DNA from: Mycobacterium deserti
GTDB taxonomy: Bacteria; Actinomycetota; Actinomycetes; Mycobacteriales; Mycobacteriaceae
NCBI RefSeq assembly: GCF_025345615.1
Contig: NZ_JAODWD010000008.1
Span: forward strand, 50,618 to 114,617
DNA length: 64,000 nt
Direction of reading: 5' to 3'
The notes under the pieces were generated by a model. The model did no database searches, had not been told where the DNA came from, and saw only the letters and a list, made by a program, of their open reading frames with translations. The translations under genes were made by a program, and so were the position numbers. Positions 58,640 through 64,000 of the stretch are shown in pieces. Within the stretch, counting starts at the first letter, position 1. Each line of letters starts with the position of its first letter.

Positions 58640-59760
58640 TCCCTTCCGAGGTCGAGTAGGCGACGCGCGATGATGTTGCGCTGCACCTCTGCGGTACCGC
58701 CATAGATGGACGCCGCGCGCGAGTACAGATATTCGGTGCGCCACGGGGTGTCGTCGAGTTCGACGGCGCCCGGTAGCAGATCCCGTGCGGTGTCGTACAG
58801 ACGCTGTTCGGCGCTTGCCAGCAGGATTTTGTCGATCGAGGTGTCCGGACCCAGCTTCTGGCCGTTGCCCAGTCGGTGTTGGGTTGCTCTGGATCGGCAA
58901 CGCAACGTGTGCAGGGCCAGGTACGCCTCGCCCATCTCCGAATCGATGGCCTGGCCTTGGATTTTCACCTCGGCGACCAGCGCGTCGAACCGCGAGTACA
59001 GGTAGGCGATGCGCTGCCAGAAGCACGTCGAACGCTCATAAGGCAGCAGGTCCATCGCCAGCTTCCAGCCGTCGCCGGGCTCGCCGAGCATTCGGTCGGC
59101 GGGAACCGCGACATCGTCGAAGTACACCTCGCAGAATTCGTCGACGTCGTGCATGGTGCGCAGTGGCCGAACAGTCACGCCCGGCGAGTCGAGGTCGACG
59201 AAGAACGCGGTGATGGCCTGGTGGTTAGGGACGTCGGGCCCGCCGGTGCGGGCGAGCAGGATGCACCGAGTGGCGTACTGCGCGAAACTCGTCCACACCT
59301 TCTGGCCGCTGATGACCCAGGTGTCGCCTTGCTGCACAGCGCGCGTCGTCAACGACGCCAGATCGCTGCCCGAGCCGGGCTCGGAGAATCCCTGGCACCA
59401 CGACTCCTGACCGGACAGCAGCTTCGGCACCATCTCGGCGGCCAGTTCGGGACGCGCGTAGTCGATCATCGTGGGGGTCAGCACGTCGAGCATCGAGTAG
59501 GGCCCGGGATGGTCGATTCCGCGGCCGACGATCTCCTCGCCGACGATGGCGCGCAGGATGTCCGGCCCGCCGAGACCGCCTGCCGACTCGGGCCATCCGT
59601 AGCGCATCCAACCCGCGTTGTACAGCGCCTTGAGCACGCGAAGATGTTGGGTTTGGTGTGCGTCGAGCGAGTCGTCGCCGGGTGGCGGAGTCAGGTCGTT
59701 GTCGGCGAGCCAGTTCTGCAGCGCCGTGCGGAACGCGCCGGGCTCGAAAAGGTCAGTCAT
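58636..59760 (-). CDS. Acyl-CoA dehydrogenase, full-length partner
   Basis: A 374-residue acyl-CoA dehydrogenase. WCQGFSEPGSGSDLASLTTRA, GQKVWTSFAQYATRCILLART and YGGTAEVQRNIIARRLLDLGRE are typical. It is close in style to the protein at 12355, another full-length member of a pair. ATG overlaps the SnoaL-like stop by four bases and its stop overlaps the short partner, giving the tight order SnoaL-FadE-FadE'. The operon lies downstream of the Rieske-amidohydrolase genes and may be continuous with them. Confidence 0.91.
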   Translation of the reverse strand: MTDLFEPGAFRTALQNWLADNDLTPPPGDDSLDAHQTQHLRVLKALYNAGWMRYGWPESAGGLGGPDILRAIVGEEIVGRGIDHPGPYSMLDVLTPTMIDYARPELAAEMVPKLLSGQESWCQGFSEPGSGSDLASLTTRAVQQGDTWVISGQKVWTSFAQYATRCILLARTGGPDVPNHQAITAFFVDLDSPGVTVRPLRTMHDVDEFCEVYFDDVAVPADRMLGEPGDGWKLAMDLLPYERSTCFWQRIAYLYSRFDALVAEVKIQGQAIDSEMGEAYLALHTLRCRSRATQHRLGNGQKLGPDTSIDKILLASAEQRLYDTARDLLPGAVELDDTPWRTEYLYSRAASIYGGTAEVQRNIIARRLLDLGRE

Positions 59761-60218
59761 CGGGCTTCCGGAACCGCTTGGCCTGCGACATCGGGCGCAG
59801 GCCTGCCGATCGCGTGCGGGCGACCGTGGTCATGGTCCCCGCTGCGTCGGATGAACGTCATGGCACGGGTTTTCAGCCGCCAGCCATCGTCCGTGCGCAC
59901 ATAGGTGTCGTTGTAGTAGCCGATGCGCATGTCGTGCTTGGAGTGCTCGATGAAGCACAGCGGCTGCGTCCCGGTGGCGGTGTCAGCACCCTCGACCAGG
60001 TCGACGAGCGCTGTCCCGGTCATGAAGAGCCCTTTGGGCGCGGCATCGACGAGGACCGGGAACCGGTTCAGCGTGTAGGTGTCGCCGAACGCGCTGTAGG
60101 TGCCGTCCGGCGTGAACACCTCCACCAAGCCGTCGACGTCGCCCTGGGTGATGGTGACCGCGTACTTCGCGAGCAGCTGCTGGATCTCGACGAGATCCTC
60201 AGTTCGTGTTGGTGTCAT
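59757..60218 (-). CDS. SnoaL-like protein (NTF2 fold)
   Basis: A 153-residue protein with IQQLLAKYAVTITQGDVDGLVEVFTPDGTY, the classic opening of SnoaL-4 type proteins, and TYVRTDDGWRLKTRAMTF near the end. The fold is used by ring hydroxylase beta subunits, dehydratases and isomerases. It starts inside the last 20 bases of the amidohydrolase gene and overlaps the dehydrogenase start by four, so it belongs to this operon. A hydrolytic or dehydratase role on the pathway substrate is possible. Confidence 0.87.
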   Translation of the reverse strand: MTPTRTEDLVEIQQLLAKYAVTITQGDVDGLVEVFTPDGTYSAFGDTYTLNRFPVLVDAAPKGLFMTGTALVDLVEGADTATGTQPLCFIEHSKHDMRIGYYNDTYVRTDDGWRLKTRAMTFIRRSGDHDHGRPHAIGRPAPDVAGQAVPEAR

Positions 60219-61467
60219 TCTTGAAGACCTTACCGCCCTTCATTACGAAGTTGACGTCTCGTGTAACGCTGATATCCGTCAGGGGGTCACCCGGAACCGC
60301 AATGATGTCGGCGAGGTATCCCTCGGCGATGCGGCCGAGATCGGGTTTATCGATCAAATCCGCTGCCACCACCGTGGCCGCACGCAGAACCGCGGCCGGT
60401 GGCATTCCCCAGTCCACAAGGGTGACGAGTTCGTCGGCGTTCTTGCCGTGCGGGATGGCCGGTGCGTCGGTGCCGACGGCGATCTTCACACCAGCCTCGT
60501 ACGCGGCCTTGATCGATGTGCGGGCCTTGGGAAACATCTCGGCAGCTTTGTCCTGCAGCACCTTCGGCGCCTTGGACACGTCCATCGCCTCGGCCAGTCG
60601 GCGCGTGGTCACCAGCCAGCGGTCGTTGTCGACCAGCATCTGGATGGCCTCGTCGTCCATCAGGAAGCCGTGCTCGATGCAGTCGATGCCGCAGGCGACG
60701 GCGTGCTTGACCGCCTCGGCGCCGTGTGTGTGAGCGGCCACCCGAAGGCCCCGCCGGTGCGCCTCGTCGACGATGGCCCGCAGCTCCTCGTCCGAATAGT
60801 GTTGTGCCCCGGCCTCTCCGGTCAGCGACATCACGCCTCCGGACACGCAGACCTTGATCAGTTGCGCGCCGTGTTTGATCTGGTAGCGCACCGCCTTGCG
60901 GATCTCGTCGACGCCGTTGGCGATGCCCTCTTCGACAGTCAACTCCAGCGCACCGGGCATGAACGCGGCGAACATCGTCGGATCGAGGTGCCCACCTGTC
61001 GGCGTGATCGCATGCCCGGCGGGGATCACCCGCGGCCCGTCGATCCAGCCTGCGTCGATCGCCTTACCCAGCGCGACGTCGAGCAGGTAACCGCCTGTCT
61101 TGACGAACAATCCGAGGTTGCGCACCGTCGTGAAGCCCGCCCGCAGCGTGCGTCGAGCGTTGCCGACGGCGCGTAGCACGCGGGTCGCGGGGTCGTCCTG
61201 CACCTGGGAAAGTCCGGGGTTCTCACCCCGGCCGCCCATGAGCAGGTTGACTTCCATGTCCATCAGCCCGGGAAGCAGGATGGCGCCCCCGAGGTCGATG
61301 ACTTCGTCGTCCGGACCTTCGGCCCCCTCGCCGACGCCGACGATGCGATCGCCGGAGATCCGAACCACGCCCGGCCGGACGATCTCGCCGGCGTCGACGT
61401 CGAGTAGACCCGCTGCCCGCAGCGTCGTCGATGAGCCGCTTGCGCGAAGAGAATCCGGCGGTGCCAC
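60199..61467 (-). CDS. Amidohydrolase (prolidase/imidazolonepropionase-like) without the HxH motif
   Basis: A 422-residue amidohydrolase. The later metal residues are present: Lys205 (LIKVCVSGG, the usual carboxylated Lys), His246 and His248 (AAHTHG), His266 (CIEHG), Asp334 (GTDAP). The first motif, normally D-x-H-x-H, reads Asp70-Met-Glu72-Val-Asn74 (LMDMEVNL). So the alpha-metal histidines are replaced by Glu and Asn. It might use one metal or coordinate differently. GTG 61467 is three bases after the stop of the next gene on the strand. The substrate is unknown. Confidence 0.86.
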   Translation of the reverse strand: MAPPDSLRASGSSTTLRAAGLLDVDAGEIVRPGVVRISGDRIVGVGEGAEGPDDEVIDLGGAILLPGLMDMEVNLLMGGRGENPGLSQVQDDPATRVLRAVGNARRTLRAGFTTVRNLGLFVKTGGYLLDVALGKAIDAGWIDGPRVIPAGHAITPTGGHLDPTMFAAFMPGALELTVEEGIANGVDEIRKAVRYQIKHGAQLIKVCVSGGVMSLTGEAGAQHYSDEELRAIVDEAHRRGLRVAAHTHGAEAVKHAVACGIDCIEHGFLMDDEAIQMLVDNDRWLVTTRRLAEAMDVSKAPKVLQDKAAEMFPKARTSIKAAYEAGVKIAVGTDAPAIPHGKNADELVTLVDWGMPPAAVLRAATVVAADLIDKPDLGRIAEGYLADIIAVPGDPLTDISVTRDVNFVMKGGKVFKNDTNTN

Positions 61468-61469
61468 CG

Positions 61470-61799
61470 TCAGACCACCGGCTCCTTGATGAGCTGGATG
61501 TAGGAGGCCCCGCTGTCGAGCACGCGCGGCTGCTTCCACACCTCGACCGGGAAGCTCACCATCACGATCGACTGTCCCAGATGCACCAGCGCCTTGGCGT
61601 CGTCGGGCATCCCCGCGAGCGGGAAACGCGCGTCGACATAGACCATGATGTCCTCGAGCCGCGCCATGCCCGCGTCGTAGAGTTCCTGCATCTCCTCCAT
61701 GGTCGAGTTGAGCCGCTTGGAGTAGCGCTCCTCCTCGGTGGGCAGGCACCAGTCGCTGAATCGCTCGAGGTCGGCGAACTCTTCTGGCAACTTAGGCAT
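61470..61799 (-). CDS. Small protein coupled to the Rieske oxygenase
   Basis: A 109-residue protein starting at ATG 61799, eight bases inside the end of the Rieske gene. It is acidic and mainly helical (ERFSDWCLPTEEERYSKRLNST, MEEMQELYDAGMARLEDIMVYVDARFP) and has no cofactor motif. I do not recognise the family. Tight coupling to an oxygenase alpha subunit suggests an accessory or small subunit, but it does not look like the usual NTF2-fold beta subunit. Confidence 0.75.
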   Translation of the reverse strand: MPKLPEEFADLERFSDWCLPTEEERYSKRLNSTMEEMQELYDAGMARLEDIMVYVDARFPLAGMPDDAKALVHLGQSIVMVSFPVEVWKQPRVLDSGASYIQLIKEPVV

Positions 61800-63135
61800 T
61801 CGCGTGATCCTTCTCGCTGGACGTGACGGCTGAGGCACCGTTTCCCGAGCCGTTTCCGTTGGCCTTGGCCTCTTTGTACCGGTTCACGTAGTCCCAGGCG
61901 GTCTTGTGCAGATGACGCAGCAGGATCTCCTGGTCGCACAACGGGAAATCGGTGACCACGCGCGTGCCGATCTGCGTCTGCGTCGCTTCCAAAGTGTTGG
62001 CGTCCTGGAAGGCGTACTCCTTGAACGTCACCGCTGCCAGTTCCTGTGACAGACGCTCGCGCAGGTTCGTCGGCGGGACAAAGTACAGGTCCGCCTCGAA
62101 GATGTGCTTGTCGACCGCGGTCGGCCAGTAGTGGTAGGTCAGGTACCAGCCCGGCGCCCAGAACAGCAGCGTGAAGTTGGGGAAGAACTCGAAAGAGTCG
62201 GTGCCCCAAGATTTGTGCCGACCGGGGTTGATGGCAGGCGGCAGCTCGTCGGGGAGGATCCCCTTGATCTTCGGCCGGTCCCACGGCCCGAACAGGCCGC
62301 TGTGCAGGATGCGCTCGATCGGCTTGACCATGTTGAGGTCCTTGGGCGGTGACATGCCGCCCCACGACGACACCATCGAGTGGTCGCCCTTGATGTCGTA
62401 GGCCAACGCCTCGAAGCCGAACTTGGCCAGTTTCTCGGCCTCCTCCTTCTCCGCCTGCTTCATGTGCAGGATCGGCGCGTGGTAGAACTCGACGAACGCG
62501 TCGATGAACAGTTTCCAGTTCGCGTTGATCTCCGCGCGGTAGCTGTAGTGCTCGGTCATCTCGTGGAACGGGTAGCCCTCGAGGCCCTTGGCGAAGTCGC
62601 CTAGATACTCCCGCAGCGGCATCGCGTCGTTGTCGAAGTTGATGAAGATGAACCCCTCCCAGACCTCGCACCGGACGGGGACAAGGCCGTACTGCGACTT
62701 GTCGAGGTCGAAGAATTCGCCTTCCTGCTGCACGAAGGTGAGGTCGCCGTCGAGCGCGTAGCGCCAGGCGTGGTACTTGCACGTGAACTGGCGGCAGGTG
62801 CCCGACACCTCCTCACCCGGGTAGTCGGACCACACCAGCTTGTTCCCGCGATGCCGGCACATGTTGTAGAAGCACCGGATCGTCTCTTCTTTGTCCTTGA
62901 CGAGGATGACCGATGTTCCGGCGCCGGCCGACGGCATTTCGCGGGTGAAGTAGCTGCCCTTCTTCGGCAGCCGCTCCACGCGGCCCACGTTCAGCCAGGT
63001 CTTCTTGAAGATCGCCTCCTGCTCGAGCTTGTAGTGCTCGGGATCGATCGAGTCTTCGTAGTTGACCGGCGCGGTGCCGAGCTCGGGCCAGTTCTCGGTC
63101 CAGCTACCGGCGGGCGGCTTGGGGAAAAATGACAC
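61792..63135 (-). CDS. Rieske non-heme iron oxygenase, alpha subunit
   Basis: A 447-residue ring-hydroxylating oxygenase alpha subunit. The Rieske 2Fe-2S ligands are Cys93-x-His95 (NMCRHRG) and Cys119-x2-His122 (CKYHAW). The mononuclear iron site includes Asp212, His219 and His224 in NWKLFIDAFVEFYHAPILH. It should hydroxylate or demethylate an aromatic or cyclic substrate with O2 and electrons from a ferredoxin. No reductase or beta subunit is adjacent; the 2Fe-2S ferredoxin at 9746 may serve. The Gly/Asn-rich C terminus is unstructured. Confidence 0.94.
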   Translation of the reverse strand: MSFFPKPPAGSWTENWPELGTAPVNYEDSIDPEHYKLEQEAIFKKTWLNVGRVERLPKKGSYFTREMPSAGAGTSVILVKDKEETIRCFYNMCRHRGNKLVWSDYPGEEVSGTCRQFTCKYHAWRYALDGDLTFVQQEGEFFDLDKSQYGLVPVRCEVWEGFIFINFDNDAMPLREYLGDFAKGLEGYPFHEMTEHYSYRAEINANWKLFIDAFVEFYHAPILHMKQAEKEEAEKLAKFGFEALAYDIKGDHSMVSSWGGMSPPKDLNMVKPIERILHSGLFGPWDRPKIKGILPDELPPAINPGRHKSWGTDSFEFFPNFTLLFWAPGWYLTYHYWPTAVDKHIFEADLYFVPPTNLRERLSQELAAVTFKEYAFQDANTLEATQTQIGTRVVTDFPLCDQEILLRHLHKTAWDYVNRYKEAKANGNGSGNGASAVTSSEKDHANA

Positions 63136-63142
63136 TTCAGTC

Positions 63143-63673
63143 TTACCTCTCTTGGTCGGGTTCTACGCCAAAGGTGTTGATGGCCATGGCGAGTGCGCCA
63201 TAGCAGCCGATCGTGAAGACGAGGTCCATGCACTGACGCTCGTCGAGGTGTGCGGACAACGTCGTCCATGTCGCGTCGGAGACGTTCGACTTGTCCTCGA
63301 GTTCGTCGACGGCCTGCAACACCGCGCGGTCGAGCTCGTCGGTGGCCTCGCCGCGCTGCACTCCGGCGATGACGTCGTCGGTCAGGCCGACCTCACGGCC
63401 CATGTGAACGTGATGACGCCACTCGTATTCACAGTCACGCCGGTGTGCGACGCGCAGCACCGCCAGCTCGCGCAATCGGTCCGGCAGCGGCGAGCTGAAC
63501 ATCAAATGGTTGTTGAAGCGCAGGAACGAGCGAGTCAGCGTGGGGTGGCGGACCAGCGTGGCCAGCAGGTTGCCGGCGTCAACGGGGTTGCGCCGCTCCG
63601 CGGGCAACATGCCGGAGAGCGCGTGGTCGACGGCGTCGTCCCACCTGTCCGCGGGCAGCGGGGGCACTCGCAC
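63143..63673 (-). CDS. Carboxymuconolactone decarboxylase-family protein
   Basis: A 176-residue all-helical protein of the CMD/AhpD family. FSSPLPDRLRELAVLRVAHRRDCEYEWRHHVHMGREVGLTDDVI is the family core; the redox CxxC of AhpD is reduced to one Cys with Glu (DCEYEWRHH), as in the CMD branch. GTG 63673. It lies seven bases before the Rieske gene and heads this operon, with the palindrome at 63708 in its promoter. It may process a lactone or act as a peroxidase-like protector. Confidence 0.88.
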   Translation of the reverse strand: MRVPPLPADRWDDAVDHALSGMLPAERRNPVDAGNLLATLVRHPTLTRSFLRFNNHLMFSSPLPDRLRELAVLRVAHRRDCEYEWRHHVHMGREVGLTDDVIAGVQRGEATDELDRAVLQAVDELEDKSNVSDATWTTLSAHLDERQCMDLVFTIGCYGALAMAINTFGVEPDQER

Positions 63674-63707
63674 TGAACCGCCTCCTCTCCGTCGTCTTCT
63701 CTCAGAC

Positions 63708-63722
63708 GAGAATCAGGTTCTC
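63708..63722. promoter_or_regulatory. Operator-like palindrome before the CMD-Rieske operon
   Basis: GAGAAT-CAG-GTTCTC, one mismatch from a perfect inverted repeat, lies 34 bases before the GTG at 63673. It is the same arms-and-spacer type as 10097, 15868 and 55756 and is followed by ATAT. The position relative to the start is almost the same as in the ferredoxin promoter. Confidence 0.6.
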
Positions 63723-63853
63723 ATATTTCGCCAATAGATTTCCACCTTTCGTGGTCATGGTCAATCCCAAGCGGCAGATCCGCCGGTCACAGCGGTGCGG
63801 TGCGAGGTCCAACGCCGCTGCCAGAAGGGCATGAACTCGTTAACGGACATTGA

Positions 63854-63870
63854 TTCTCGTAGCATGAGAA
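63854..63870. promoter_or_regulatory. Inverted repeat before the terminal amidohydrolase gene
   Basis: TTCTC-GTAGCAT-GAGAA lies 77 bases before the ATG at 63948. It uses the same half-sites as the window-wide operator but with outward order and a seven-base spacer. The region 63674-63947 holds no gene that I can support; it carries this site, the palindrome at 63708 and probably two divergent promoters. Confidence 0.45.
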
Positions 63871-63947
63871 GATAGTTTCCCCATGTAGAGAACAACCCTG
63901 GGCGACTACCGTTGCAACTACGGGAGACCTCAACAGAAGGAACGGGC

Positions 63948-64000
63948 ATGAACAAAGACGACATGATCCTGATCAGCGTTGATGATCACATCGTCGAGCC
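63948..64000 (+). CDS. Amidohydrolase-2 family protein, 5' end only
   Basis: Only 53 bases are in the window. From ATG 63948 the protein begins MNKDDMILISVDDHIVEP, the typical start of TIM-barrel amidohydrolase-2 proteins, where DDH supplies the first metal ligands. GAAGGAACG precedes the ATG as ribosome site. It resembles the opening of the gene at 37046 (SADNHIS). The rest lies beyond position 64000. It is divergent from the CMD-Rieske operon. Confidence 0.75.
   Translation, partial: MNKDDMILISVDDHIVE

Overview
The window is high-GC DNA from an actinobacterium, most likely an environmental, fast-growing Mycobacterium (Mycolicibacterium) or a close relative. Signs of this are the many FadD, FadE and SDR paralogues, F420-type luciferase-like oxidoreductases, a wax-ester synthase/DGAT, a mycofactocin-type SDR, an Rv1318c-type membrane adenylate cyclase, GTG and TTG starts, and 4-nt stop/start overlaps in nearly every operon. 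I see no rRNA, tRNA, CRISPR array, transposase or phage gene. Almost the whole window is an island of catabolic enzymes. No gap between genes exceeds about 275 bases.

Layout. 1-5.4 kb: a truncated DUF1445 hydro-lyase-like gene, an SDR, a membrane adenylate cyclase, and a small protein-FadD-SDR operon. 5.4-18 kb: an acyl-CoA module built around a two-subunit coenzyme-B12 acyl-CoA mutase. It also holds an LLM oxidoreductase, a CoA-transferase, a 2Fe-2S ferredoxin, an acyl-CoA ligase, a paired acyl-CoA dehydrogenase, a crotonase, two SDRs, a thiolase and the mutase GTPase chaperone MeaB. 18-21.6 kb: a TetR-controlled operon of two paralogous six-helix membrane proteins plus subunit III-like and subunit IV-like oxidase proteins, with no catalytic oxidase subunit. 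21.6-29.4 kb: an mhpABC-type meta-cleavage module with an IclR regulator, flanked by two KstD-like flavoproteins. 29.4-35.5 kb: LLM oxidoreductase, SDRs, a cyclase-family hydrolase, an FMN reductase, an alpha/beta hydrolase and a TetR. 35.5-44.8 kb: ferredoxin, P450, a TIM-barrel amidohydrolase, two tandem M24 proteins, a crotonase, a double-length CoA-transferase and an SDR. 44.8-50.8 kb: SDR, epimerase, and a lipid module (PlsC, FadD, WS/DGAT). 50.8-60.2 kb: APH-type kinase, mycofactocin-type SDR, P450, thioesterase, TetR, three acyl-CoA dehydrogenase-family genes, a crotonase and a SnoaL-like protein. 60.2-64 kb: amidohydrolase, small partner, Rieske oxygenase, carboxymuconolactone decarboxylase-like protein, and the start of another amidohydrolase.

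How it may work together (inference). Oxygenases (two P450s, Rieske, MhpA, MhpB) and KstD-like dehydrogenases would open a cyclic, probably terpenoid, steroid-like or aromatic substrate. Ligases and CoA-transferases would make CoA thioesters, and the acyl-CoA dehydrogenase, crotonase, SDR and thiolase sets would shorten them. The B12 mutase could rearrange a branched or quaternary acyl-CoA that beta-oxidation cannot pass. A shared palindrome, GAGAAT-N3-ATTCTC and variants, lies 20-60 bases before genes in at least six promoters from 5.4 to 63.7 kb and suggests one regulon.

The best leads for new biology are the mutase, whose active-site residues differ from every mutase class I can compare it with; the shared operator; a perfect 63-base hairpin that forms exactly 21 in-frame codons in the double CoA-transferase; and the orphan oxidase-like membrane operon. 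All alignments to known families were made from memory, not by searching.
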